A program made the translations under genes and the position numbers. A DNA stretch of 41,442 nucleotides from Clostridiales bacterium (GTDB taxonomy: Bacteria > Bacillota > Clostridia > Caldicoprobacterales > DTU083), in the NCBI GenBank assembly GCA_012512335.1, contig JAAZEK010000113.1, positions 1 through 41,442 of the forward strand, written 5' to 3'. Positions 16,510 to 24,998 of the stretch are shown here, one piece after another. Position 1 is the first letter of the stretch, and every line of letters begins with the position of its first letter. Below the pieces are notes generated by a model. The model worked only from the letters and a program-made list of their open reading frames with translations. It did no database searches and had not been told where the DNA came from.

Positions 16510-17204
16510 TTAACAAAAATTCTAAAGTGGGGATTATCATTCCTGCATACAATGAAGAAGATAAAATTAAGAATACCATAGAGTCTATAAAGCATCTTCC
16601 TTGGATTGAACGTATTCTTGTAGTTGATGACGGTTCAGATGATAACACTGCTAATTTTGCTTCTGAAGCAGGCGCAGACGTTCTTTCTCTTCATAGAAAC
16701 AGGGGGAAGGCATATGCAATGAAAACTGGTTATTTTAATTCAAATAGTGATATTCTTGTTTTTCTAGATGCTGATATAGTAGATGGTGCTGCTCAAATAA
16801 GTAAATTAGTAGACCCTATTTGGAATGGGGAAGCAGGAGCTGTTATCGCTCATTTTCCTATGACAGCTGGAGGTGGAGGATTCGGCTTGGTGAAGGGCTT
16901 AGCTAAAAAGGGTCTTAATATATTAACTGGTCAAAAGCTAACCAGTGTGCTATCTGGTCAAAGGGCTTTCCTTCGCACTGAATTATCTCCAGATTTTTTT
17001 GACTATAGAGGTTTTGGAATAGAATTTGGCATGACTGTAGATATGTTAAATAATGGTATAAAAATAAAAGAAGTAGATGTTAATATGAGACATCGTTTGA
17101 CTGGCAAAGACTGGGCTGGTTTTCGGCATCGATTTCGGCAGTTTTGTGATATATTTATTGTTTTATCTCGTAAATTAATAAAAAGAGCTATTCATAAAAG
17201 CTAG
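16506..17204 (+). CDS. family 2 glycosyltransferase (DPM1/GtrB-like)
   Basis: A 232-residue soluble GT-A fold glycosyltransferase. It begins VGIIIPAYNEEDKIKNTIESI, continues with ILVVDDGSDDNTANFA and has the metal-binding LVFLDADIV motif. A downstream SGQRAFLRTEL and GFGIEFGMTVDML match the polyprenyl-phosphate glycosyltransferase branch. There are no C-terminal membrane segments. Overlapping starts and stops with steB show coupling. With the adjacent MraY/WecA-like gene it would suit making a lipid-linked sugar, but the sugar and carrier are unknown. Confidence 0.88.
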   Translation: MINKNSKVGIIIPAYNEEDKIKNTIESIKHLPWIERILVVDDGSDDNTANFASEAGADVLSLHRNRGKAYAMKTGYFNSNSDILVFLDADIVDGAAQISKLVDPIWNGEAGAVIAHFPMTAGGGGFGLVKGLAKKGLNILTGQKLTSVLSGQRAFLRTELSPDFFDYRGFGIEFGMTVDMLNNGIKIKEVDVNMRHRLTGKDWAGFRHRFRQFCDIFIVLSRKLIKRAIHKS

Positions 17205-17239
17205 ATGAGCAGCACTCAGCCTAAGGAGTAGGATAAAAC

Positions 17240-18079
17240 TTGAATCATTATTGGACTATAATATTTCTATTTTTGTCATCAAGCATAGCTGTTATAATTT
17301 TTTTGATTATAAAGAATAGATTGTTATCATTTATTATGAGAAAAAATCTGTTTTCAATTAATTATTCAGGTAGACAGGTAGTCAATTGTGCTGGATTATT
17401 GATCTTCTTGCCAATATTCCTAGTGTCTTTGCTGGTTTTTTTGATACAACCAAACTTATCTCAGCTAATATTCGTTCTAATGATACCTCTACTTACATTT
17501 ACAGGATTATTTGATGATATACTTGGTGATTCTTCTACTAAAGGCTTGTTAGGCCATGCTTCTGCTCTGCGTAAAGGTGAATTTTCCACTGGTTTTCTGA
17601 AGGCCTTATTAGCTGGCGTACTGGGTTTACTTCTTGCTTGGGCCAATTACAAAAATTTACTCATTATGATAATAGATATTTTTTTATTTTCCCTTTCAGT
17701 AAATACAATAAACTTATTAGATTTGCGCCCTAGTAGAGCAATAAAAGGATTTGGCTTATTGTTGATAATAATAGCTACTATAGCGCATTTTATAAAGCTG
17801 CATTTTATTCTTCCTACTATAATTGTACTGCTACTATACATAAGAGGTGAACTAGATGAAGTCTATATGCTAGGGGATACTGGGGCTAACTTGTTAGGTG
17901 GTATTCTAGGGTTTTATGGAGTTATGGTCTTGCATCCAATTGCAAAAGGAATTCTTTTGATACTACTATTCTCAATGCATCTTCTATCAGAATTTGTTTC
18001 TATTTCTAAATTAATTGAGCGAACACCATGGTTGTATAGACTGGATATGCTAGGTAGAGAGAGGAAAAGGAGTTATTGA
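17240..18079 (+). CDS. MraY/WecA-like sugar-1-phosphate transferase homologue
   Basis: A 279-residue polytopic membrane protein with about eight hydrophobic segments. It has motifs of the polyprenyl-phosphate GlcNAc/MurNAc-pentapeptide transferase superfamily: GLFDDILGD (residues 89-97), NLLDLRPSRAIKG (158-170) and LGDTGANLLGG (211-221). The second motif reads NLLDLRP rather than the NLTDGLDGL of MraY, and the usual HxxH loop is missing, so it is a divergent branch and not MraY itself. Start is TTG 17240 with AAGGAG upstream. It sits between a GT2 and a DUF3866 gene, which suggests that the glycosyltransferase and this protein act on one polyprenyl-linked product. Confidence 0.8.
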   Translation: MNHYWTIIFLFLSSSIAVIIFLIIKNRLLSFIMRKNLFSINYSGRQVVNCAGLLIFLPIFLVSLLVFLIQPNLSQLIFVLMIPLLTFTGLFDDILGDSSTKGLLGHASALRKGEFSTGFLKALLAGVLGLLLAWANYKNLLIMIIDIFLFSLSVNTINLLDLRPSRAIKGFGLLLIIIATIAHFIKLHFILPTIIVLLLYIRGELDEVYMLGDTGANLLGGILGFYGVMVLHPIAKGILLILLFSMHLLSEFVSISKLIERTPWLYRLDMLGRERKRSY

Positions 18080-18080
18080 A

Positions 18081-19175
18081 ATGTTAGAACTTAGAATGGC
18101 TAAGGTTACTAAAGTCATCAGTAATAATGGTCAAACAACAGAACTTATTCTTGATATTGATCATCCCATAAAGAAAGCAGTTAATTATAATCTTGTTACT
18201 GGAAATATATCAGTAGGGGATTACTTGTATCTTAATACAACTGCCGGATCCTTGGCATTGGGAACCGGTGGATATCATTTTGTTATGGCAAATGCTTCAA
18301 ATCAACATCATGATATGACCCAAGGTGGACATGGTATGAAACTTCGATATACTCCATTTCAAGTAAAGGTACCTTTTATTGAACAAGAATTAACTGATAA
18401 AAAAGTAGAAATCTATCAACTGCCTCTAGATTTGAAAGGAAGTATAATCTGCTTTGGAGAACTACATAGCATGATACCACCCTTATGTGCATACTTCCGT
18501 TATCACAGCTTAGATAAGCTGCGAATTGGTTATATCATGACAGACCACGCAGCTCTTCCCATATCTTTTAGTAAGAACATTGCTTTATTGAAAGAAAAAA
18601 AACTATTGGATACTACAATCACCATAGGAAATGCCTTTGGAGGTGATTATGAATGTGTTAATATATATACAGGATTACAAACAGCAGCACTGGTTGAAAA
18701 CTGTGATATTATCCTGGTTTCAATGGGACCCGGTATCACGGGTACTGGAAGCAGTTATGGGTTTTCAGGATTGGATTTAGGCTTTTACATCAATCTTGCA
18801 TATGGCTTAGGAGGGCAATGCTACCTAGTACCAAGAATTAGCTTTGCTGATAAGAGGGAAAGGCACTACGGCATAAGTCACCATACATTGACGATAATGA
18901 GGGATATCATCCAATCATCCATTCCTCTGATATTACCTATTCTTCAAAAGTCTCGTAATCAAATAATGATTAAGCAATTAAAAGAAAAGCAAATCTCTAA
19001 CAGATATCATATTTGTTTTACAGATGGGGGAGGAATTAAAAAAGCTATGGAACATTTTCAACTTTCTGTCAGCTCTATGGGTAGAGATATTGAAGAAGAT
19101 CCAGCCTTTTTCTTTGGAATCGGTGCTACTGCAAAGAAATTATTGTCTGTTTTTTCTATAAAGGACAGGTCATAA
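18081..19175 (+). CDS. DUF3866 family protein
   Basis: A 364-residue protein of DUF3866, function unknown. Visible features are an N-terminal beta-rich domain (LRMAKVTKVISNNGQTTELILDI), the pattern MTQGGHGMKLRYTPFQVKV, and a larger alpha/beta domain with KLRIGYIMTDHAALPISFSK and glycine-rich ILVSMGPGITGTGSSYGFSG. GGAG precedes the ATG, and the gene begins immediately after the MraY-like gene. Homologues in Clostridia and Actinobacteria share these neighbours as far as I recall, but I cannot assign a reaction. No membrane segments are evident. Confidence 0.8.
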   Translation: MLELRMAKVTKVISNNGQTTELILDIDHPIKKAVNYNLVTGNISVGDYLYLNTTAGSLALGTGGYHFVMANASNQHHDMTQGGHGMKLRYTPFQVKVPFIEQELTDKKVEIYQLPLDLKGSIICFGELHSMIPPLCAYFRYHSLDKLRIGYIMTDHAALPISFSKNIALLKEKKLLDTTITIGNAFGGDYECVNIYTGLQTAALVENCDIILVSMGPGITGTGSSYGFSGLDLGFYINLAYGLGGQCYLVPRISFADKRERHYGISHHTLTIMRDIIQSSIPLILPILQKSRNQIMIKQLKEKQISNRYHICFTDGGGIKKAMEHFQLSVSSMGRDIEEDPAFFFGIGATAKKLLSVFSIKDRS

Positions 19176-19231
19176 AATAAGCTTGTCTAACATAGTTATC
19201 AGTATAACGGATTTTAAGGGGGGCGGGCTTT

Positions 19232-19867
19232 GTGCTGAAACGATGGAAGATAGACATCCTTCAACATATACAAAAAAACATAACACTCTACTTAGTTACT
19301 CTCTTTGCCATCTTAACAGGCCTTGCTTCTGGGATTTTTACTGCAAGTTCTATGCCTGGAGATCAGAAAACTGCCTTAGGAACTTATCTACAAAGTTTTT
19401 TTCAACAATCTTCATTTGAACCTATAAAAAAAAGCTCGGTCTTTTTGCAGTCCCTTCTGCAAAACTTTCAAAGCACATTTCTTATCTGGTTATCGGGTAT
19501 GTTTTTATTTGGAATACCATTTATTTTTCTATTAGTAGGAGCACGTAGTTTTTTCATAGGATTTGCCATTGGATTTTTAATCAATCAATATCAATTTGGA
19601 GGATTTTTATTTGCTTTACTCTGCATTTTACCTCAAACTATAATCTATTTAACTTCCTTCTTGGGCATTGGAGTTCTTGCGTTGGAGAATTCTATAGATA
19701 AACTGAAAAACAGGAAAGTAACACAGCCCAAAGAGCAGATGAAGAGAAATACCGGCATTTATACTTGGAAAACCTTAAGTATATTCTTTTTATTGATACT
19801 AGGCTGCCTTTTTGAGGCATATATTAGTCCGATTTTCTTTAGTTTGTTTCGTTGGGTATTCAAATAA
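19232..19867 (+). CDS. spoIIM: stage II sporulation protein M
   Basis: A 211-residue membrane protein matching SpoIIM in length and layout: a first membrane segment near residues 15-35, then SFFQQSSFEPIKKSSVFLQSLLQNFQSTFLIWLSGMFLFGIPFIFLLVGARSF followed by further membrane segments (about five in all). SpoIIM belongs to the DMP complex with SpoIID and SpoIIP, which drives forespore engulfment. Start is GTG 19232, with AAGGGGGG about 9 bp upstream. It is followed by xerD, as in other sporeformers. Confidence 0.9.
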   Translation: MLKRWKIDILQHIQKNITLYLVTLFAILTGLASGIFTASSMPGDQKTALGTYLQSFFQQSSFEPIKKSSVFLQSLLQNFQSTFLIWLSGMFLFGIPFIFLLVGARSFFIGFAIGFLINQYQFGGFLFALLCILPQTIIYLTSFLGIGVLALENSIDKLKNRKVTQPKEQMKRNTGIYTWKTLSIFFLLILGCLFEAYISPIFFSLFRWVFK

Positions 19868-19944
19868 ATTATGCTCTATTAAAAGGATTTCTATATTTTT
19901 TGTTGAATACTTAATAAGCAAATGTCGAAGGAGCTTTTATTATA

Positions 19945-20832
19945 ATGGGTTTTTATTTACATAAGTATTCAACCTATCTAAAATCCGAAAGGAATTTATC
20001 AGATAACACCATGGAGTCCTATTTAAGTGACTTAAGACAATATATAGAATTTCTCAAATCTAAAGAAATAGTTGAGGCGGAGAATTCTTCTAATGCTTTG
20101 GTGGTATCTTATATGCTATCTCTTGAAAAAGAAGGGGTGGCATCCTCTAGTATACATAGAAAGCTTTCATCCTTAAGAGGCTATTACAAGTATTTATTCT
20201 GGAATGGTTTGGTAAGTAAAGACCCTACTACCAATCTAGTACCACCCAAAAGCCAAAAGAAAATTCCTGATGCATTAACCTTTGATGAGGCAACCCGTTT
20301 GCTAAATCAACCTCAGGGTAAAGACGCGAAATCTATTAGAGATAAGGCTATGTTAGAGCTTTTATATGCTACAGGAATCAGGGTAAGTGAGTTAATTTCC
20401 CTTAACTTGGAGGATATTAATAGTCAGCTTGGTTATTTGCAATGTGTTGGACAAGCCTCTAAGCACAGGATCATAGCTATTCCTCAAGTAGCTCTGCAAC
20501 ATCTAGAGAACTACTTGAAAAAAGCTAGAGAAAAGCTAGTAAGAAATTCTGGTGAAGAAAAAGCACTTTTTGTGAATACTCAAGGAAAACGCATGACACG
20601 ACAGGGTTTCTGGAAGATAATAAAATACTATAAGGAAACAGCGAAAATCGATAAGGATGTTACTCCACAAACTCTTCGCCATTCTTTTGCTGTACATTTA
20701 GTAGATAAGGGAGCTGATATGCGATCAGTTCAGGAAATCCTAGGGCATTCCGATATTTCTACGACTCAGGTTTACAGCCAGCTTCATTCCGAAATGAAAA
20801 AACAAGTATCATCAGAATCCAATGAAAAATAA
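19945..20832 (+). CDS. xerD: tyrosine recombinase XerD homologue with altered catalytic positions
   Basis: A 295-residue XerD-type recombinase, with an N-terminal SAM-like core-binding domain (about 1-95) and a C-terminal catalytic domain. It resolves chromosome dimers at dif in the family model. Four canonical residues are clear: Arg146 (ATGIRVSEL), Arg245 (LRHSF), His268 (LGHSD) and Tyr277 (TTQVYSQL). At the Lys172 position of E. coli XerD the sequence is VGQASKHR, giving Gln170, although Lys173 lies close by. At the His244 position it is VTPQTLRH, giving Gln242. The gene order spoIIM-xerD-deoB-pnp-dacF supports orthology to RipX/XerD. Whether it is still catalytically competent is open. 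Confidence 0.85.
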   Translation: MGFYLHKYSTYLKSERNLSDNTMESYLSDLRQYIEFLKSKEIVEAENSSNALVVSYMLSLEKEGVASSSIHRKLSSLRGYYKYLFWNGLVSKDPTTNLVPPKSQKKIPDALTFDEATRLLNQPQGKDAKSIRDKAMLELLYATGIRVSELISLNLEDINSQLGYLQCVGQASKHRIIAIPQVALQHLENYLKKAREKLVRNSGEEKALFVNTQGKRMTRQGFWKIIKYYKETAKIDKDVTPQTLRHSFAVHLVDKGADMRSVQEILGHSDISTTQVYSQLHSEMKKQVSSESNEK

Positions 20833-20842
20833 GTATAAGTAG

Positions 20843-20872
20843 AAGAGAGTTCTTACTTGAACTTTTTTCTTT
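20843..20872 (+). terminator. probable weak intrinsic terminator after xerD
   Basis: AAGAGAGTTC (20843-20852) can pair with GAACTTTTTT (20859-20868) through five strong pairs, then A-U and wobble pairs, with a six-base loop and a T-rich continuation. It would partly separate xerD from deoB. Confidence 0.55.
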
Positions 20873-20944
20873 GTTTAATCTGATTTTATACTGGTTAGGA
20901 TATTTAAAGAAACAATCATTCAAAAGATCAGAAAGAAAGGTAAT

Positions 20945-22126
20945 ATGAAAATTATGGTAGATAGAGTGTTTTTAATTGTAATGGATAGCCTTGGAGTCGG
21001 AGAAATGCCAGATGCTGCAGAATATGGTGATGAAGGTAGCCATACCTTGGGCAACATTATTAAAGAATTAGGTGGCCTAGATATACCGAACTTGGTGCAA
21101 TTAGGCATTGGAAATATATACGACATCGATATTCCATACAGTGATCCTTCTCCAATTGGTAATTATGGGAAAGCTAGTGAGGTATCCAAAGGAAAAGATA
21201 CCACCACTGGACATTGGGAAATTGCTGGTATTCAGATGGAAGATCCTTTTCCAGTTTACCCAGATGGATTTCCACCCGTAGTAATGGATGCCTTTCATAA
21301 AGCTATAAATAATGAATCCTTATGGAACAAACCAGCATCTGGTAGTGAAATCATAAATGTACTTGGGGATGAACACATAAAAACAGGGAAAGTTATAGTT
21401 TATACTTCTGCAGACAGCGTTTTCCAAATTGCAGCTCATGAGGATATTGTACCTCTAGATGAACTATATAGGTACTGTGAAGTAGCAAGGAATATTTTGC
21501 AAGGAACACATGGGGTTGGGAGGGTTATCGCACGTCCTTTTGTCGGTAGATCTGGAAATTATGTAAGAACCAAAAATAGAAAAGACTTTTCTTTACCTCC
21601 AGTTGGACCTACCATATTGGATGTGTTAACAGAAGAAGCCATTTTAACCACTGGAATAGGTAAAATAAGTGATATTTTTAATGGACGTGGGCTGGGAAAA
21701 TCCATTGTGGCTAAGACTAATGAGATTGGAATAGATGAAATTCTTAGATTGATAAACAGCGATATAAAAGGATTGTTTTTTGCCAATCTGATAGATTTTG
21801 ATCAGCTTTATGGACATAGAAATGATGTGCAGGGTTATGGAGCAGCTATAGAAGCCCTTGATAGAAGAATTCCAGAGTTACTGAAATCCCTGAAAGATAA
21901 TGATGTGCTAATACTCACAGCTGATCACGGATGTGATCCAACTACACCTAGCACTGATCATTCCAGAGAATACATACCTGTGTTGGTATATGGGAAAACA
22001 CTCAAAAAAGGAGTAGATCTTGGCATACTTAACTCCTTCAGCGATATTGGAGCAACTGTATTGGATTTGCTTGGTGTAGAACCCAAGTTAAAAGGCACCA
22101 GCTTTTTAAGCGATATAAAAAGATAG
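20945..22126 (+). CDS. deoB: phosphopentomutase
   Basis: A 393-residue DeoB, interconverting ribose (deoxyribose) 1- and 5-phosphates in nucleoside salvage. It begins RVFLIVMDSLGVGEMPDA, with the metal-binding aspartate. It carries GKDTTTGHWEIAG around the activating threonine and ends with LTADHGCDPTTPSTDHSREYIPVLVYG, a set of metal ligands typical of the alkaline phosphatase superfamily. AGAAAGG precedes the ATG. It is paired with a purine nucleoside phosphorylase whose product it uses. Confidence 0.96.
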   Translation: MKIMVDRVFLIVMDSLGVGEMPDAAEYGDEGSHTLGNIIKELGGLDIPNLVQLGIGNIYDIDIPYSDPSPIGNYGKASEVSKGKDTTTGHWEIAGIQMEDPFPVYPDGFPPVVMDAFHKAINNESLWNKPASGSEIINVLGDEHIKTGKVIVYTSADSVFQIAAHEDIVPLDELYRYCEVARNILQGTHGVGRVIARPFVGRSGNYVRTKNRKDFSLPPVGPTILDVLTEEAILTTGIGKISDIFNGRGLGKSIVAKTNEIGIDEILRLINSDIKGLFFANLIDFDQLYGHRNDVQGYGAAIEALDRRIPELLKSLKDNDVLILTADHGCDPTTPSTDHSREYIPVLVYGKTLKKGVDLGILNSFSDIGATVLDLLGVEPKLKGTSFLSDIKR

Positions 22127-22171
22127 AAAACTAGAGAAATAGAAATTATTATTAACAGGAGGATGATAAGC

Positions 22172-22984
22172 TTGTTTCAAAAAGCAGCGGAATATATAAG
22201 GACACGATTGCCTGAAAATCAAATACCAAAGATAGGATTAGTATTAGGTTCTGGACTGGGTGTTCTTGCAGATAACATAGAAAACCCTCTGTATATCCTT
22301 TACAAAGATATTCCAGGTTTTCCTCAAACAACAGTAGAAGGCCATGCAGGAAGGTTTGTATATGGTTGTTATCAAGGGAAAATAGTATTAGCCATGCAAG
22401 GACGCTTTCACTATTATGAAGGCAAAAGCATCGATGATGTTGTATTTCCCGTTAGAGTAATGAAAATACTTGGGATAGAGATTTTAATTTTAACAAACGC
22501 TGCTGGTGGAGTAAATATAGATTATCAACCAGGAGACTTAATGCTAATTACTGACCATATAAATATGAGTGGTGTCAGCCCCTTACGCGGTAAAAACCTG
22601 GATGTTCTAGGTGGACCTAGGTTTCCAGATATGAGTTTTACATACGACCCCGAACTTAGACAATTAGCAATTAACGCTGCAAAAAATCGAAATTTAGATT
22701 TGAAGACTGGAGTTTATGCTATGATGCAAGGTCCAAGTTTTGAAACACCTGCAGAGATAAAAATGCTACGAACTTTAGGTGCTGATGCAGTTGGTATGTC
22801 GACAGTACCAGAGGCAATTACTGCCGTTCATGCCAAAATTAAAGTTCTTGGTATTTCTTGTATTACAAATATGGCTGCTGGAATTTTGGAACAAGCTTTG
22901 ACTCACGAAGAGGTGATGGAGACGGCGGATAAGGTGAAAGGAAAATTTATCTCCTTACTAGAAACTGTGATTTCTGCCATTTAA
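22172..22984 (+). CDS. punA: purine nucleoside phosphorylase (class II trimeric type)
   Basis: A 270-residue trimeric-type purine nucleoside phosphorylase that splits inosine or guanosine with phosphate. It has IGLVLGSGLGVLADNIE, VEGHAGRFVYG, MQGRFHYYEGKSIDDVVFPVRVMK, LTNAAGGVN, ITDHINMSGVSPLRG, MMQGPSFETPAEIKML, ADAVGMSTVPEAI and ISCITNMAAG, all family motifs. I chose TTG 22172 because AGGAGG ends at 22162, 9 bp earlier; an in-frame ATG at 22163 directly abuts the site. It forms a salvage pair with deoB. Confidence 0.95.
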   Translation: MFQKAAEYIRTRLPENQIPKIGLVLGSGLGVLADNIENPLYILYKDIPGFPQTTVEGHAGRFVYGCYQGKIVLAMQGRFHYYEGKSIDDVVFPVRVMKILGIEILILTNAAGGVNIDYQPGDLMLITDHINMSGVSPLRGKNLDVLGGPRFPDMSFTYDPELRQLAINAAKNRNLDLKTGVYAMMQGPSFETPAEIKMLRTLGADAVGMSTVPEAITAVHAKIKVLGISCITNMAAGILEQALTHEEVMETADKVKGKFISLLETVISAI

Positions 22985-23052
22985 CCCATCGAATAACAAA
23001 CTTTCTTGTTGGAAAACCTATTTAATAGAAAAGGCTAACAAGGAGGGATAAA

Positions 23053-24213
23053 ATGAGGAAATTTCGAAACAGCTGTATGTCTTTTTTATTAGCTATTTTG
23101 CTAGTAATGATAAATATTACCATTGTCCATGCCGATCAACCGCCATTAGACTTACAAGCAAAATCTGCCATATTGATGGATTATGAAACTGGTACTGTTC
23201 TATATGAGAAAAACCCCGATGAAAAGCTGCCTATAGCCAGCCTTAACAAGATTATGACTATCTTGATCGTGTTAGAAGCTATAGATGATGGGAAGCTAAG
23301 CTTAGATGATAAAGTTCAAATTAGCGAATATGCATCGTCTATGGGAGGCTCCCAAGTCTTTTTGCATGAGGGAGAGAGTATATCAGTAGATTCGCTTCTT
23401 AAGGCAGTTGTAGTAGCATCGGGTAATGACGCGAGTGTTGCCTTGGCTGAAAAAATAGCAGGTTCTCACGAGGTGTTTGTGTCTCGAATGAATGACCGGG
23501 CAAAAGAATTGGGTATGAGCAATACTCGCTTTGCCAATGCGACAGGTTTACCTGCTGAAAATCATTATTCGACTGCCAAGGATGTATCATTAATGTCCAG
23601 AGAACTTCTAAATCATCCATTGTTTTACCGTTGGAGTACGATCTGGGTAGATACTTTAGATGAAAGTCGTAACAAAACAGAGCTTGCTAATACCAACAGG
23701 TTAATTCGATTCTATGATGGAACCGATGGTATTAAAACTGGCTCAACCCAGGAGGCAGGTTATTGCTTATCTGCGACAGCTAAACGAGGTAACATGCGAC
23801 TTCTGTCAATTGTACTGAATGCACCCAGTACCAAAATACGATTTGGTGAATCTTCCAAAATGATGGATTACGGCTTTGCAAATTATGAAGTAGTTTCCAT
23901 ATTGAAGAAGGACCAGGTCGTGGAAAATCAGCTTCCTATATCTGGAGGTAAAGAAGAATTGATTAATGGAGTAGTTTCTGAAAATGTAAGTTTTTTGATA
24001 AAATCAGGAGACTCCAAGGAATACGAGAGAGAAATAATTTTAGATGAAAAAATTAGTGCACCCTTAAATATGGGAGATAAGATCGGTACATTAAACTTAA
24101 AGCAAGATAATAAAGTAATAAAATCTCTAGATATTGTTTCTGATCGGGAAGTTCTAAAAGCAAATGTATTTGATTACTTTAAAAAGATCTTTGATGATTG
24201 GGTTAGAAAGTAA
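23053..24213 (+). CDS. dacF: D-alanyl-D-alanine carboxypeptidase, DacF type
   Basis: A 386-residue penicillin-binding carboxypeptidase with a signal peptide (about residues 1-27, cleavage near VHADQ). The SxxK motif is SLNK within LPIASLNKIMTI, the SxN motif is SGN in VVASGNDASVAL, and KTG is in DGIKTGSTQEAG. A C-terminal beta domain (about 290-365) is followed by an amphipathic stretch that could anchor it. It trims peptidoglycan pentapeptides. The position after deoB and punA matches dacF of Bacillus, where it is a forespore gene; here no spoIIA operon follows, and a strong terminator ends the unit. Confidence 0.92.
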   Translation: MRKFRNSCMSFLLAILLVMINITIVHADQPPLDLQAKSAILMDYETGTVLYEKNPDEKLPIASLNKIMTILIVLEAIDDGKLSLDDKVQISEYASSMGGSQVFLHEGESISVDSLLKAVVVASGNDASVALAEKIAGSHEVFVSRMNDRAKELGMSNTRFANATGLPAENHYSTAKDVSLMSRELLNHPLFYRWSTIWVDTLDESRNKTELANTNRLIRFYDGTDGIKTGSTQEAGYCLSATAKRGNMRLLSIVLNAPSTKIRFGESSKMMDYGFANYEVVSILKKDQVVENQLPISGGKEELINGVVSENVSFLIKSGDSKEYEREIILDEKISAPLNMGDKIGTLNLKQDNKVIKSLDIVSDREVLKANVFDYFKKIFDDWVRK

Positions 24214-24239
24214 AATCATAATGTTAATGTGGAAGAGCT

Positions 24240-24267
24240 AAAAAAGTGTGCAGTAGCACACTTTTTT
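24240..24267. terminator. strong bidirectional intrinsic terminator after dacF
   Basis: AAAAAAGTGTGC (24240-24251) and GCACACTTTTTT (24256-24267) form a perfect 12-bp stem with an AGTA loop. The A- and T-runs make it functional on either strand. Confidence 0.9.
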
Positions 24268-24268
24268 G

Positions 24269-24277
24269 TGTTATAAT
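24269..24277 (+). promoter_or_regulatory. extended -10 element before the M50 protease gene
   Basis: TGTTATAAT (24269-24277) is a perfect TATAAT with the upstream TG of extended -10 promoters. No good -35 is visible because the terminator of dacF occupies that position. The start codon is 58 bp downstream. Confidence 0.5.
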
Positions 24278-24334
24278 AAATACATTAATGAAGCAAAGCC
24301 TTAGGCCTTTGCACTGATATTTGGAGGATAGTAA

Positions 24335-24976
24335 ATGTTTCGCCAACCTATTGAAATACTGCTCAGTCTACCTGCTGTGTTTTTGGCTATATCTTTTCAT
24401 GAATTCGCTCATGCTTTCACGGCAGATAAACTTGGCGATGATACACCAAGAAAACAAGGGCGCTTAACTCTAGCTCCCTTGGCCCATGTAGATTGGACAG
24501 GCCTAATCCTATTTGCTTTATTTGGTTATGGATGGGCAAAACCTGTGCAAGTAAACTCTTCTAATTTTAAGAATAGGAAACTAGGAGATATACTTGTATC
24601 TTTATCCGGACCTGTAGCTAATTTCTTAGTCGCAATACTAAGCCTTTTAGTATATGTCACTTTAATGGCAGTTAACTCAGCTACTCCTGTAATGGATACT
24701 ATCCTAGCAGTGGTAAATTATTCTATTTATTTGAACATTATTTTTGGCTTGCTTAATTTAATCCCAATTCCACCACTAGACGGGTATCGTATTTTGAAAT
24801 CTCTCTTTTTTCGATCATTTACCAGACTTTTTATGGCATATGAAAAGGTAGGTATTTTCATTTTATTTGCTTTTTTATTATTTGGTCTGTTTGATTTGGC
24901 TGTCAGCCGACCTGCACTATCCATATACCAATTTTTATTGACTTCAGGCCAAAGCATACTAGAATTAATAAAGTAG
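24335..24976 (+). CDS. site-2 protease family (M50) membrane metalloprotease
   Basis: A 213-residue polytopic membrane protein of the compact M50B group (YwhC-like). The zinc-binding HEFAH motif is at about residues 22-26 (AISFHEFAHAFTADKLGDDTPRKQG, split by a loop). The third ligand region is NLIPIPPLDGYRIL. There is no PDZ domain, so it is not a full RseP/RasP. Substrate unknown. GGAGG precedes the ATG. It opens a unit with scpA and scpB, an order common in Clostridia. Confidence 0.92.
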   Translation: MFRQPIEILLSLPAVFLAISFHEFAHAFTADKLGDDTPRKQGRLTLAPLAHVDWTGLILFALFGYGWAKPVQVNSSNFKNRKLGDILVSLSGPVANFLVAILSLLVYVTLMAVNSATPVMDTILAVVNYSIYLNIIFGLLNLIPIPPLDGYRILKSLFFRSFTRLFMAYEKVGIFILFAFLLFGLFDLAVSRPALSIYQFLLTSGQSILELIK

Positions 24977-24998
24977 GGAATAGGGGTGTTTGGATAAT

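Noticed and set aside
19923..19929. TGTCGAA, a Spo0A-box heptamer before xerD
   Set aside because: It overlaps the ribosome binding site of xerD with no promoter at a suitable distance; a lone heptamer is expected by chance in a window of this size.
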